DNA of 64,000 bases from Saprospiraceae bacterium (GCA_029262995.1 JAJCYH010000019.1:1-64000), one strand, 5' to 3'. Counted from the first letter of the stretch, positions 26,020 to 35,524 are shown. Notes: generated by a model from the sequence alone, not told the origin. A program made the numbers and translations.

Positions 26020-28950
26020 TTATTTGTTAATATTAAATCTGAATCCAATATATATATTTCTTCCAAAAAGTGGAGCCCATACTATTGAAGCATCAAAATA
26101 CTGACCAAAAGCATCGTCAGCGGCTATTATAGCATCTTTTTGTTGATACCCTAATAAGTTTTCTCCTCCTAGATAAATATCTAACTTATCACCCCATCTC
26201 TTCATAATCTGTGCGTTAAATAGAAAATAATTTGGTGATTGATCAGGTCGTCTATACTTCTCTGGATTGTCTGATGTATTTGGCAAACGCTTGCTTCCAT
26301 TCCAGTTTAATGTTGCATCAAAGAACCAGTCAGACTTTGTTTTATAAGCAGCATTTACAAAAGCTCTGTGTTTAGATATCATCGGCTTCTGCAATCGACC
26401 CTCATTATAATCTGCCTGCACATCAAATATTCTGTATGCAGTCCTTACCGTTAAATCCTCAATTATTTCATACTCCAGTTTTAACTGTATGCTATTAGAA
26501 TATGAACTGCCCGATAAGTTGTAGAAAGAAACTCTACCGGCCGTTTCATAATCTACTATTACTTGGTTTTCGAACTCTGTTCTATAAACATCAAAACTAA
26601 CGATCAGCTCTCTAGAAGCTAAATAGATTCCCTGTGTAAAATTAATTCCATAATTCCATGCTACTTCAGCGTCAAGTCCATATGGCTTAGTATTATTTTC
26701 ATCTTGAATAATAACTTCTCTTGAACTAGAAAACAAACCAAGATTTTCAGCAAATATATTTGCAGTCTTTAATCCACGTCCTCCAGTTATTCTTACAATT
26801 GATTTGTCTGAAAAATTATATTTAGCATGAAGTCGAGGTGTAATAAACCAGGAATAATTATTATGGTGGTCTATTCTAAGTCCAGGAATTATAGCAAATT
26901 TAGAATCCTTTTGAAATGTATATTCAACAAATGCACCAGGCACAGATTCATTTCTTTCAAAGAAACCTGCCTTACCTACACGTTCAGAAATGTCATCCAA
27001 TTGATAAGACAATCCGAATCTAAGAATGTTTTCATCTTCATAAATGTTTTGGTAGATCAGATTTGAGACCAATGATTGTTGATCAGCATTATAAATATCA
27101 CTACCAAATTTAGAATCTTGCGTATGATCAACAACACTAAATTGTAAACCTATGCTATTTTTAAGATTGTTTGGGTTGATATATCCAAATTTGCCCCAAG
27201 CTTCATATCTGTCAGATTTATTGTCCATTCGCCAATGCGTGTCATGTTCATTATTGGTACCGGCAAAATGGTCATAATCACCAGCTTCATGATTTAAAGA
27301 ACTTATTTTTACACCTAACTGACCCATGATGTTTCCTTTTTGACTGAACTTCCACCTGTTGGCAACTACAAAATCGTTTTCCAAAGGCATATCGGTAAAG
27401 CCATCTTGGTTTTGATCGTGAACTGCCTGTAAGCGTTTGCCATGTAAGAGCAATGAAGTAGAAACAAAAGGGCTAACATTAACTCTATAGTTACTGTTTA
27501 ACTCAATTCTTCCTCCTTGATTTAGAAATCCATTTAAGTGAAATATTTCATCTTCATCTGGTTTTTTAAGCTCTACATTTATTTGTCCTGCGATGCTTTC
27601 AAATCCATTTACAACTGAACCCACGCCTTTGATCAATTGGATCCCCTGTATCCAAGGTCCAGGCGTCATTGATAAGCCGTAAATGCTTGACATAGCTCTT
27701 ATATCTGGAATTAGTTCTCTTGTAATCTGCACATATGGTCCTGCCAAGCCAAGCATCTGAATCTGACGAGTTCCTGAAATCGCATCAGAAAATGCAACAT
27801 CGACAGAAGGATTTGTTTCAAAACTTTCAGATAAATTGCAACACGCAGCCTTACATAATTCTTCTCTAGTTATTGTTTCAGAATTAATAGTATTAATGAA
27901 TGATACTTCTGTAGATCTCTTCTTATATGTAATCTCCACGGCATCAAGCTCATAACCTTCCCTTAAAATGATCTCAACTATTCCATCCTGAGATAGTTTA
28001 ACTGTTTTGTCACTAAACCCCACATAACTGATTTCGATTTCTGAGGTATGTGCATTGGTATTATCCAATTCAAAATAGCCATTGATATCTGTTGTAGTTC
28101 CTTTAGAGCTAGCTGCTAACTTAACAGTAGCTCCTATCAAAGCCATTTTTAAACCATTTGCATCAAGTGCAAAAATATTTCCTGAAATATTATGAGGTTG
28201 AGAGTTGAGATGATCTCCGTCTGAAGCTTTCATGTTTTTATTTTCATGATCTCCATTATGAAGTTCATCTTCTCTATATTTACAACACCCATGTAGATTG
28301 TCATATGCCTCTTGTGGAGCAATATACTCTCCGTTATCATGTCCGATATTGGCAATAGCCTGCCTCACACTCTGAATAGACGTTTTATTTTCATCTAGAA
28401 CAACTAACATTTCTTGCGAGGCAAGATTCCAATCCGCAGATTTAACGCCATTCACCAAGCTTGCGGTTTTTTCAATTCTTTCTTCGCACATGCCACAAAT
28501 GCCATCAACGATAAAGCTAAACTCGAATAACTTTTCATTTTCATTATCCACACCTTGCTCTTCATCATAGCCTTCTGGTTCTCCTTTATAGTAACAACAG
28601 GCTGGTAAATCATTATAAGCTTCATCTGGGGCTAAGAAACCACCATTGTCATGACCTGCATTGGCAATAGCAAGCCTCAATCTTCCAACAGAGCTGATGT
28701 TTTCATCTAAATCGACGCTTAGCATTTTATATTCCAAATTATACTCTGCCCTAGAAACGCCAGGATGAGAAGTGGCAACTCCTTCGATACGGTCCTTACA
28801 CATACCACATTCACCTTCAACTCTAAAATTGTATTCCACGATCATTGATTCTTGTGAAATCAACTGCAAACTTGTAGCTAGGATAAAGCCCAGCATCAAA
28901 AATATATGTTTCATTAATTTGATTTTAATACAATAAATAATCCTTAACAA
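26020..28950 (-). CDS. TonB-dependent receptor with two N-terminal heavy-metal-associated domains
   Basis: The 976-residue frame begins at 28950, but the ATG at 28914 (residue 13) gives a proper signal peptide. Two tandem heavy-metal-associated domains follow, each with a metal-binding CGMC (Cys 48/51 and 152/155) and each ending in a GHDNG...AYxxL..CC element (Cys pairs 118/119 and 222/223). A carboxypeptidase-regulatory-like domain (about 255-335), a TonB plug (about 370-480) and a beta-barrel complete it. It should import a metal or metal complex across the outer membrane, most likely copper judging by the CxxC domains, though mercury, zinc or others are possible. A Cys-rich small protein gene lies 8 bp upstream. 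A His/Asp-rich linker lies at about 226-250. Confidence 0.93.
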   Translation of the reverse strand: MLRIIYCIKIKLMKHIFLMLGFILATSLQLISQESMIVEYNFRVEGECGMCKDRIEGVATSHPGVSRAEYNLEYKMLSVDLDENISSVGRLRLAIANAGHDNGGFLAPDEAYNDLPACCYYKGEPEGYDEEQGVDNENEKLFEFSFIVDGICGMCEERIEKTASLVNGVKSADWNLASQEMLVVLDENKTSIQSVRQAIANIGHDNGEYIAPQEAYDNLHGCCKYREDELHNGDHENKNMKASDGDHLNSQPHNISGNIFALDANGLKMALIGATVKLAASSKGTTTDINGYFELDNTNAHTSEIEISYVGFSDKTVKLSQDGIVEIILREGYELDAVEITYKKRSTEVSFINTINSETITREELCKAACCNLSESFETNPSVDVAFSDAISGTRQIQMLGLAGPYVQITRELIPDIRAMSSIYGLSMTPGPWIQGIQLIKGVGSVVNGFESIAGQINVELKKPDEDEIFHLNGFLNQGGRIELNSNYRVNVSPFVSTSLLLHGKRLQAVHDQNQDGFTDMPLENDFVVANRWKFSQKGNIMGQLGVKISSLNHEAGDYDHFAGTNNEHDTHWRMDNKSDRYEAWGKFGYINPNNLKNSIGLQFSVVDHTQDSKFGSDIYNADQQSLVSNLIYQNIYEDENILRFGLSYQLDDISERVGKAGFFERNESVPGAFVEYTFQKDSKFAIIPGLRIDHHNNYSWFITPRLHAKYNFSDKSIVRITGGRGLKTANIFAENLGLFSSSREVIIQDENNTKPYGLDAEVAWNYGINFTQGIYLASRELIVSFDVYRTEFENQVIVDYETAGRVSFYNLSGSSYSNSIQLKLEYEIIEDLTVRTAYRIFDVQADYNEGRLQKPMISKHRAFVNAAYKTKSDWFFDATLNWNGSKRLPNTSDNPEKYRRPDQSPNYFLFNAQIMKRWGDKLDIYLGGENLLGYQQKDAIIAADDAFGQYFDASIVWAPLFGRNIYIGFRFNINK

Positions 28951-28958
28951 TTGGATGA

Positions 28959-29294
28959 TTATTGAATTTCCTTAGGTGGGTGCCAGATCATGCTTTGCAG
29001 AAGTCTGGTGTATATGCTCTCAAAATGAACAGGCTGAGAAACCGGTTGCTCAATGATTATGGTTGTTGTTTCTGTTTGTTTTTCTTTTACAAGTGTATGT
29101 ATACAACACAAGCAATCACAATCCAATCCACAGCATCCTTTTTTATCATTGTCATCTTGCGTAATTACAGCTGATTCTACCATCAATTCATTATTTGAAG
29201 AACAGCACTGAACTGATGAAACTGAAAACAGTCCAAAGCCAATGGTTCCCTTAATAATTAAGGCAATAAAGAATATGCAATTATATGCTCGCAT
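28959..29294 (-). CDS. Small Cys-rich exported or membrane protein, putative metal-associated
   Basis: A 111-residue protein with an N-terminal hydrophobic segment (about 4-26) and eight cysteines after it, in CC at about 30-31 and CCGLDCDCLCC at about 53-63, close to an acidic DDNDKK stretch. The tail (about 70-111) is Thr/Pro-rich and ends with WHPPKE. I do not recognise a family; short Cys/His-rich proteins often precede metal-related TonB receptors in Bacteroidota. It sits 8 bp upstream of the metal-domain receptor frame, so the two form an operon, and metal sensing, buffering or delivery is inferred only from this. Confidence 0.7.
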   Translation of the reverse strand: MRAYNCIFFIALIIKGTIGFGLFSVSSVQCCSSNNELMVESAVITQDDNDKKGCCGLDCDCLCCIHTLVKEKQTETTTIIIEQPVSQPVHFESIYTRLLQSMIWHPPKEIQ

Positions 29295-29298
29295 GTGG

Positions 29299-29306
29299 CA
29301 AATTTA
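29299..29306 (-). promoter_or_regulatory. -7 element TAAATTTG before the Cys-rich protein gene
   Basis: Minus-strand TAAATTTG ends 4 bp before the ATG at 29294, so the transcript would be almost leaderless, as in the PAP2-like gene at 9619. Nearby, TTACCCTAGGTGA (29335-29347) is an imperfect inverted repeat that could be an operator, but this is weak. Confidence 0.35.
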
Positions 29307-29427
29307 GATGATTTTTTCCATAAATGAAAGGACGTTACCCTAGGTGAGTTGTTAATACAATACTAAATATGACCAAAGCTTTTGAAGGAAAATAAACGAA
29401 CAGAGCAATGATTTACGTTTGATTAAA

Positions 29428-29435
29428 TACTTTTG
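29428..29435 (+). promoter_or_regulatory. -7 element TACTTTTG before the secreted protein gene at 29471
   Basis: TACTTTTG matches TAnnTTTG. Transcription would start around 29441, leaving only a few bases before the ATG at 29447 but about 30 before the ATG at 29471, which favours the latter start. Confidence 0.4.
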
Positions 29436-29470
29436 TAAACTCAAGAATGACAGATTTGGATAAAATTAAA

Positions 29471-30898
29471 ATGAATACCTTCTATCATTTACTCTCTATC
29501 GTGCTAGTGGTATGCTTGATTCCCAAACAATCATACACTCAACAAGTGTCAAAAATTGATGCTCTTAATCTTTATGGGGAATTCTTAAATGAAAGCATAC
29601 ATGGGTTGTTTACTGCACATGCATTGTTGGTCATCAGCAATAAAGAGGTCAATAAATATATAGATCTTGACAGTTATAGTCTAAATAACCTTACTAACAG
29701 TGAAGTACAGTCCAATTTGTTTGAAAAATCAGACAAAGAGAATTACACTACATTTCAAGGTTATTCCCCATTGCAGCTTCTTGATTTGGCCAAAAAGAAC
29801 AGTACTATCTTAAATTCAACTTTAGCAAATAAACTAAATGCTAGAGCTGATAAAATAGGTATTATTATTAATCGTATCAATCGTTTACGGTTTGAAATTT
29901 CCGAATTTATTGACACCCGCGACCTTAATGAAAAGGAATCGATTTATGGCGTTTACGAACTGCTTGAGGAATGTTCATCTCTCTTCGAAGATTTTTCAGT
30001 TCAACAATCAGCAATGGTCAACGATTTGGGAAACGCCCATACAACTAATCAAGGGGAAATATATTTAAAAGCAAGTCACTTCCACAGGTTAAATAAAGCC
30101 ATACTCCTCAACTTGAGAAATGGCAATAAATCCTCTGTAATTTCAAACATTGAAAACTTCGACAAAGCATTCAAAGAATTTGAACTATTATTGAAGGACT
30201 ACAATAATTACGACAAAATCAAATACAGTTCTTATATTAAGAATAGAAAAGATAGCATTTATCAACATCTTTTAGATTATTCAACAAAATCATATATTCC
30301 TAAAGCGTATGAAATATATGGTAAGGATTATTATTACCATAATCAAATCTCAAAACGCTTCTTTAATTATTCTGGTCCTGGTTACGTAAGACATTTAAAT
30401 GAACTGCTTGAAAACCTAGGTATGTCTTTTGTTCGTCTCGTTGAAGAACCACTTATATTTAAAGTAGTTTATCCCATGAAACTTGATGAACTCAATAATC
30501 TTGAAAAGGAAAGTAGATTTGAGTTGCATAAAAAGATTACAATAAACAATCCTGATTTCAACTTTGGTTCAAATTCCTCTCGACCTGACAGTAATTACAT
30601 TACATTTTATGTTTCAGACTTTAATATGATAGACAGAGATACAATATCACTCTTTGTTAATGGTGAATGCATATTAAAAAACTACTGTCTCACACAAGTA
30701 GAGAAATCAATTATTTATAAAATTGATAGTTCCCAAGAATATCAGCTTGAAGTTCGTGCTGAAAACAATGGCATTATTTATCCCAATACAGCTATGATTG
30801 CCTACAGGTATAAAGGGACCAGGAAGAAAAAGAGGTTTGAAACTTATTTAGACGCTAATCAAAAAATTACTATTTCTCTTATCAAATCAAAGTTTTAA
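29471..30898 (+). CDS. Secreted protein of unknown function with C-terminal beta-sandwich
   Basis: From the ATG at 29471 the product has 475 residues; an ATG at 29447 would add eight residues before the signal peptide (NTFYHLLSIVLVVCLIP, cleaved near SYTQ). A mostly helical central part (about 30-330) is unassigned. The last about 100 residues contain DRDTISLFVNGECILKNY and ENNGIIYPNTAMIAYR, the pattern of a beta-sandwich module common at the end of Bacteroidota secreted proteins. There is no T9SS sorting tail. The gene ends 2 bp from the convergent YceI gene. Confidence 0.8.
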   Translation: MNTFYHLLSIVLVVCLIPKQSYTQQVSKIDALNLYGEFLNESIHGLFTAHALLVISNKEVNKYIDLDSYSLNNLTNSEVQSNLFEKSDKENYTTFQGYSPLQLLDLAKKNSTILNSTLANKLNARADKIGIIINRINRLRFEISEFIDTRDLNEKESIYGVYELLEECSSLFEDFSVQQSAMVNDLGNAHTTNQGEIYLKASHFHRLNKAILLNLRNGNKSSVISNIENFDKAFKEFELLLKDYNNYDKIKYSSYIKNRKDSIYQHLLDYSTKSYIPKAYEIYGKDYYYHNQISKRFFNYSGPGYVRHLNELLENLGMSFVRLVEEPLIFKVVYPMKLDELNNLEKESRFELHKKITINNPDFNFGSNSSRPDSNYITFYVSDFNMIDRDTISLFVNGECILKNYCLTQVEKSIIYKIDSSQEYQLEVRAENNGIIYPNTAMIAYRYKGTRKKKRFETYLDANQKITISLIKSKF

Positions 30899-30900
30899 TC

Positions 30901-31599
30901 CTACAAACTTAAATTGGCTTTCATGGTGATTTTTAATTTCACTTCATCATCAATCACCTCATCTTTTAATGCCTTAAATAAGGATTTGGAATGATAAATT
31001 ATGCCCCAGTCCAAACGATTTATTGAAAATTCATCTGATTGCATTGTTACAGTAGATCCATCCACATTAACCTTAGCTTTAAATGCAATTTCTTTAAAGA
31101 TATTCCTGATTGATAAATTCCCATAAATCAAAGAATTAAAGTTAGAATCATTATTAAGCTGAACCACTCTGGTAATAACAAACTTAGATTCTGGATATTT
31201 TTTTACATTGAAAAAATCATCTGCCTTTTCATCATCTAAGCCTTTCAAATGACTTTCTAATTTTCTCTTAGCATCAGCTTTTAGATCTCCTACAGTAATA
31301 GAATTCATGTCAAGAGTTACCGCCCCTCCAACAAGCTTATTTCTATTGATCAAAGCATTACCATTACGGGCTTGAATTTGTCCATAATGTGTTCTTCCAG
31401 GCTTTGAACATGACCAGTCAACAAAAGTTGATGCCGCTTCGATTGCTGCTGAAATATTAGGAACTTTGCTTTGAGGCATTTCTGAAGAAGTGGCTTCTCC
31501 AACAACTGGCTCTGGGTTTGGCACTGTTTGATCATTCTTACATGATGAACCAAAAACCAAAAGAAACAATATAATTATTTTTGAAAATTGCATTCTCAT
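30901..31599 (-). CDS. YceI-family lipoprotein
   Basis: A 232-residue lipoprotein (lipobox GSSCKND, start probably at the second Met, MQFSK) with a YceI domain from about 60 to the end. The domain shows VDWSCSKPGRTHYGQI, VTLDMNSITV, HLKGLDDEKADDFFNVKKYPES, YGNLSIRNIFKEIAF and SINRLDWGI. YceI proteins are lipocalin-like barrels that bind isoprenoid quinone-type lipids. It would sit in the periplasm or outer membrane. It is transcribed away from the MerR gene direction start with about 57 bp between, so it may follow that gene in one transcript. Confidence 0.92.
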   Translation of the reverse strand: MRMQFSKIIILFLLVFGSSCKNDQTVPNPEPVVGEATSSEMPQSKVPNISAAIEAASTFVDWSCSKPGRTHYGQIQARNGNALINRNKLVGGAVTLDMNSITVGDLKADAKRKLESHLKGLDDEKADDFFNVKKYPESKFVITRVVQLNNDSNFNSLIYGNLSIRNIFKEIAFKAKVNVDGSTVTMQSDEFSINRLDWGIIYHSKSLFKALKDEVIDDEVKLKITMKANLSL

Positions 31600-31656
31600 A
31601 TGCTGTTGTAATTTATTTTTGAAATTAAAAGTAAGCTTATATCTAAAATCGGAAGA

Positions 31657-32553
31657 TTATGCTCTTATATGCTTTTTTGATTGTTTGATAAATTCGATTG
31701 AGGACTTTAGGTCTTTTAATATCATTATCTCCTTTGGCCAGTCAATCATCTGAGCAATTACCTGATAACCGGTCAAAATAAACTTTGTATTACTTAGATT
31801 AGAACTAATTTGATCAAGATAGTTTTGAAAAATCTGTCGAGGTATTTCTTGGTTAAGGATCGTAAATAAATAGTCTGGCTTGACAGTATTACAAGCAAGT
31901 ATCACATCCCGTAATCCTACTTGGACACCTAAGTTCACTACTTTGCACTGATTTTTTTTAAGTAAATAATGAAGATACAATAGACTTAATTCTTCCTTTT
32001 CTCCTTCGGGTAGATAAATTACATAATTGGGAGCAAAGTCACAATCCTCAGGAAGATCCTCAATGCAAGATTGGATTTTAGATTTTATTATCTGAGAAAC
32101 AAAAGACTCATGAACCCCTTGAAACGAACCAGCCAACCAAGCCAAGCTGATCTTATCCATTAATGGGTATATAAGATTCTCCATTGTCAACACTAGACTT
32201 TCCTGTTCTATGTTCTGATTTAATATTTTATTAAAATTATAACTGTCTAACTCCAAAATAAAAAGCATTAAAGCATCTACTTTGTCTTCAACACCAATTG
32301 TCATGTTTGTCTTTGAGTTAATCATGTCCTTGATTTCTTCGACGGACATTTCAGCTATCTTGGAAATTTTATAGCCCTTTTTGTATAAGATGCATACATT
32401 TAACAGATATCGTAGATCCTCGTCTGTATAATACCTGATATTGGAATCTGTGCGTTTAGGTTTAATTATACCATATCTCTTTTCCCAAATACGGATGGTA
32501 TGGGCTTTCACTCCCGATATATTTTCCATATCCTTTATTGAGTATACAACCAT
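31657..32553 (-). CDS. MerR-family regulator with degenerate cobalamin-binding domain
   Basis: A 298-residue regulator: an N-terminal MerR HTH (residues 1-70; SGVKAHTIRIWEKRYGIIKPKR, then a wing RYYTDEDLRYL) and a C-terminal half built like the CarH/LitR B12-sensing module. In CarH the helical part has W-x9-EH; here WLAGSFQGVHES keeps Trp and Glu but has Ser in place of His. The Rossmann part should have a loop with a cobalamin-ligating His; here PEGEKEELSLL has none. It is thus probably a B12-independent member of the group, as is common in Bacteroidota, and its signal is unknown. It is divergent from bshA with 155 bp between. Confidence 0.88.
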   Translation of the reverse strand: MVVYSIKDMENISGVKAHTIRIWEKRYGIIKPKRTDSNIRYYTDEDLRYLLNVCILYKKGYKISKIAEMSVEEIKDMINSKTNMTIGVEDKVDALMLFILELDSYNFNKILNQNIEQESLVLTMENLIYPLMDKISLAWLAGSFQGVHESFVSQIIKSKIQSCIEDLPEDCDFAPNYVIYLPEGEKEELSLLYLHYLLKKNQCKVVNLGVQVGLRDVILACNTVKPDYLFTILNQEIPRQIFQNYLDQISSNLSNTKFILTGYQVIAQMIDWPKEIMILKDLKSSIEFIKQSKKHIRA

Positions 32554-32708
32554 AATAACTAATCCAATTAACGCTTATTTAATAAGGAAATTAGATTTTT
32601 GTTCATTTGTAAAGTTGACATTTTATTAAACAAATACATGATAACTTTTTGATTTTTCGAACATTTAATCAATTTAGATAGTTTTATAGGCATCGTTTAA
32701 AATTTGAT

Positions 32709-33851
32709 ATGAAAATAGGAATAGTTTGTTACCCAACATATGGGGGAAGTGGTGTAATGGCTACTGAACTGGGAATTGGCTTGGCCAATAAAGGCCATGA
32801 GGTTCACTTCATATCCTATAAACGCCCTGCAAGACTGACGAGTTACCATCAAAATATATACTTTCATGAAGTTGGTTCATTGGAGTATCCGCTATTCGAA
32901 TATGCACCATATGAAAGTTCATTGATCAGTAAAATTGTTGATGTTTCACTTCATGAAAAGCTGGATATCCTTCATGTTCATTATGCCATACCTCATGCTG
33001 CAGTTGCTTATTTCGCTAAAGAAATATTATTGACAAAAGGCATATACCTACCAGTAATAACAACATTACATGGAACAGATATTACATTGGTGGGTCTGGA
33101 TCCTTCAATGGCATCAGTTGTAGAATTCAGTATTAACAAATCTGATATTGTAAGTTGTGTGTCTGAGTCATTAAAGCAACAAACAATGGATTATTTCAAC
33201 ACCAAACATCCTATTGATGTAATTTATAATTTTATTGATACTGAAAGGTTTAGCAGAAAATCTAACGCAAGATTTAAGTCTGCCTTTGCACCTAATGGCG
33301 AAAAAATTTTAGCACACACCTCTAATTTTAGAAAAGTAAAAAGGATTGAAGATGTTATTAAAACCTATGATATAGTCAGGAAAGAACTAAATGTAAAATT
33401 GCTTCTAATCGGTGATGGACCAGAAAGAAGGATGGCAGAAGAATTCTGTCGTGAAATTCATGCTTGTGATGATATTTTTTTCCTTGGAAAACAAGATTCT
33501 GTAGAGGAATTGCTGTCCATTGCAGACCTGTTTTTACTTCCTTCAAAAAATGAAAGTTTTGGACTTTCAGCTTTAGAAGCCATGTCTTGTGGTGTACCTG
33601 TTGTTTCAACTAATATAGGTGGATTACCAGAAGTTAATATTGATGGTCAAACAGGATTTACGTGTGATGTTGGAGATGTACAATGTATGGCCAAAAAAGC
33701 ATTATACATTTTAAAAGATGAAAACATATTGGCCCAGTTTCGAGCAAATGCCCGATCCAAAGCTCTTGAATTCAGTAAGTCACAAATAATGCCTCAATAT
33801 GAATCCCTTTATGACAGAGCTTTGGAAAAGGCTAAATCCACTGTTTATTAA
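32709..33851 (+). CDS. bshA: N-acetyl-alpha-D-glucosaminyl L-malate synthase BshA
   Basis: BshA joins UDP-N-acetylglucosamine and L-malate in the first step of bacillithiol synthesis. The 380-residue GT4-type glycosyltransferase begins with the family segment IGIVCYPTYGGSGVMATELG, then HGTDITLVGLDPS in the N-terminal domain, and KNESFGLSALEAMSCGVPVV with the nucleotide-sugar-binding Glu pair in the C-terminal domain. Length and motifs agree with characterised BshA enzymes. BshB and BshC are not in the window. The gene ends 4 bp inside the end of a small convergent gene. Confidence 0.95.
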   Translation: MKIGIVCYPTYGGSGVMATELGIGLANKGHEVHFISYKRPARLTSYHQNIYFHEVGSLEYPLFEYAPYESSLISKIVDVSLHEKLDILHVHYAIPHAAVAYFAKEILLTKGIYLPVITTLHGTDITLVGLDPSMASVVEFSINKSDIVSCVSESLKQQTMDYFNTKHPIDVIYNFIDTERFSRKSNARFKSAFAPNGEKILAHTSNFRKVKRIEDVIKTYDIVRKELNVKLLLIGDGPERRMAEEFCREIHACDDIFFLGKQDSVEELLSIADLFLLPSKNESFGLSALEAMSCGVPVVSTNIGGLPEVNIDGQTGFTCDVGDVQCMAKKALYILKDENILAQFRANARSKALEFSKSQIMPQYESLYDRALEKAKSTVY

Positions 33852-34084
33852 AAACTAGGATTCAAACTCGTTTTTTGGCTGTAATCCAAAATAGTAGATA
33901 GTGTTTTATCCGATGGATAAAATGAAATTTTTGGTAATAAATTATACGCAGATTTAAGTCTTTTAAACTCCCGCTTTACAGCAACATCTTCGTCAATTTG
34001 ATTTTCAATTTCAAATGTTCTTAGTAATGAGGTTTCTTTGTATAAAAATTTAATAAGAAAATTAAAAGTGTAATTGTGCTTCAT
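33848..34084 (-). CDS. Small conserved Bacteroidota protein, unknown function
   Basis: A 78-residue soluble protein: FLIKFLYKETSLLRTFEIENQIDED, a helical AVKREFKRLKSAYNLLP stretch and a C-terminal SDKTLSTILDYSQKTS. I recall short proteins of this pattern (FxxxLYxET ... LPK ... ILxYS) from Cytophagia and Saprospiria, sometimes near regulators, but no function is known. It resembles the cytoplasmic part of anti-sigma factors only loosely. Its 3' end overlaps bshA by 4 bp. Confidence 0.7.
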   Translation of the reverse strand: MKHNYTFNFLIKFLYKETSLLRTFEIENQIDEDVAVKREFKRLKSAYNLLPKISFYPSDKTLSTILDYSQKTSLNPSF

Positions 34085-34153
34085 ACAATTGAATTAATTA
34101 TAAAATAACCATACTAACCCTCTTAAAACTGTATTTAAAGCTGTTTTATTGTA

Positions 34154-34582
34154 TTATTCTGCACGATACCACAAATGTGTTTTACCAAAAAGTGGCTTAA
34201 CAATATAGCCTCTGACTTTTAATGTATTAGAATCCTTAAAGGAAATCTGACAACTGTATTCTTTTCCTCGTTCGGGGTCTAGTATTTTACCATCATCCCA
34301 TTTATCTTCATATTCAACCATTCCAGATATTATATCCATTTCAAGGAGCGACTTTCCTTTGAATTCATCTTTACATTTAGTACAATGTGTGACAGTAGCT
34401 GAAGGAAAAAACTCTACTACTTTTGCTGCTAAAAGGCCATCCTTTTCATAAATCTCAACTATAGATTTAGCTTCTCCATCGGATTCGTCAAAGATTTTCC
34501 AATGACCCAATGGACTCTGACTATACGTAAGGCCATTATAAAGTAAAAGGCCAAAAACCAATAGAATATATGTTTTGCTCAT
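34154..34582 (-). CDS. DUF2147 secreted protein
   Basis: A 142-residue exported protein (signal peptide to about 21, cleaved after TYS) of the DUF2147 family, recognisable from LGHWKIFDESDGEAKSIVEIY, the CTKC pair at about 66-69, GKSLLEMDIISGM, GKILDPERGKEYSC and the ending GYIVKPLFGKTHLWYR. Family members are lipocalin-like periplasmic proteins without a known role. It lies 31 bp after the aminotransferase gene, so it may be the last gene of that leftward operon. Confidence 0.9.
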   Translation of the reverse strand: MSKTYILLVFGLLLYNGLTYSQSPLGHWKIFDESDGEAKSIVEIYEKDGLLAAKVVEFFPSATVTHCTKCKDEFKGKSLLEMDIISGMVEYEDKWDDGKILDPERGKEYSCQISFKDSNTLKVRGYIVKPLFGKTHLWYRAE

Positions 34583-34613
34583 AATAAATTGTTATAAATT
34601 CTGTATTGATGTT

Positions 34614-35522
34614 CTATAACTCTGCAACTTTAACGCTATGACTTGGAATTTTCATTTCAAAGGAATGTTTTATTCTTGTTAAAATATCATTCTTTTCCTT
34701 GGCTTCAATTATTCTTCCATCTATTTCAATGATTGGTGTTATTTCACCCATAGTTCCAGTGCAAAATACATGGTCAGCAGTATATAATTCTACAAGAGAA
34801 ATATTCTTTTCAACACAATCAATTCCCAATTCCTTAGCAATTTCTATAATTAGTCCTCTTGTTATGCCAGGTAGACATGCATCAGCAAAAGGTTTATAAA
34901 TTCTTCCTTTTTTTATCATAAAAATGTTTGTACCATTTAACTCTGAAGCAAATCCATGTACATCAAGCATCAACGCGGCATCTGCTCCTGCATGATTGGA
35001 TTGAATCTTAGCAAGAATATTGTTGATCAAATTATTATGATGAATTTTAGAGTCAAGATGATTTGGCGAGTTCCTTCTTATCGTAGATGTTACAATTTTA
35101 ATTCCCGATTGATTATCATATACAGGAGGTTTATACTCTGGTAATATGATAAGACAACAGCCTTTCGTATTTAATCTAGGATCCATACCTGAAGTAATTT
35201 TTTCTCCTCTTGTCAGCGTAAGACGAATATGCACTTCATCTGACATTTTGTTGGCTTCCAAGGTACTTTTCAATGCCTTTTTAATTTCAACTCTTGTCGG
35301 AATTTTAGAAAAATGCATTGCCTTTGCTGAATCGAATAATCGATCCAAATGTCGATCCAGCATGAAAACACCATCCTTGTACAAGCGAAGTCCTTCCCAA
35401 ATGGCATCACCACCTTGCACAACACTATCGAAAACTGAAACTTTTGCTTGGTCACGCGGTAATAATTCATTTCCGACGTAAATCATTAATTGCGCATTTC
35501 TTGGGTCAAATTTTTGTAACAT
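34614..35522 (-). CDS. Aminotransferase class IV (branched-chain or D-amino acid aminotransferase-like)
   Basis: A 302-residue PLP enzyme of fold type IV. It shows DSVVQGGDAIWEGLRLY and LDRHLDRLFDSAKAM near the N-terminus. The SKIHHNNLINNILAK segment carries the likely PLP-binding Lys at about 165. ELNGTNIFMIKKGRIY and CLPGITRGLIIEIA complete the family pattern. It could be a branched-chain aminotransferase or a D-amino acid or lyase variant; sequence alone does not decide. It starts 2 bp after a sulfotransferase-like gene. As I remember, plants have proteins in which a similar P-loop domain is fused to a class IV aminotransferase, so the two may act together. Confidence 0.9.
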   Translation of the reverse strand: MLQKFDPRNAQLMIYVGNELLPRDQAKVSVFDSVVQGGDAIWEGLRLYKDGVFMLDRHLDRLFDSAKAMHFSKIPTRVEIKKALKSTLEANKMSDEVHIRLTLTRGEKITSGMDPRLNTKGCCLIILPEYKPPVYDNQSGIKIVTSTIRRNSPNHLDSKIHHNNLINNILAKIQSNHAGADAALMLDVHGFASELNGTNIFMIKKGRIYKPFADACLPGITRGLIIEIAKELGIDCVEKNISLVELYTADHVFCTGTMGEITPIIEIDGRIIEAKEKNDILTRIKHSFEMKIPSHSVKVAEL

Positions 35523-35524
35523 AT

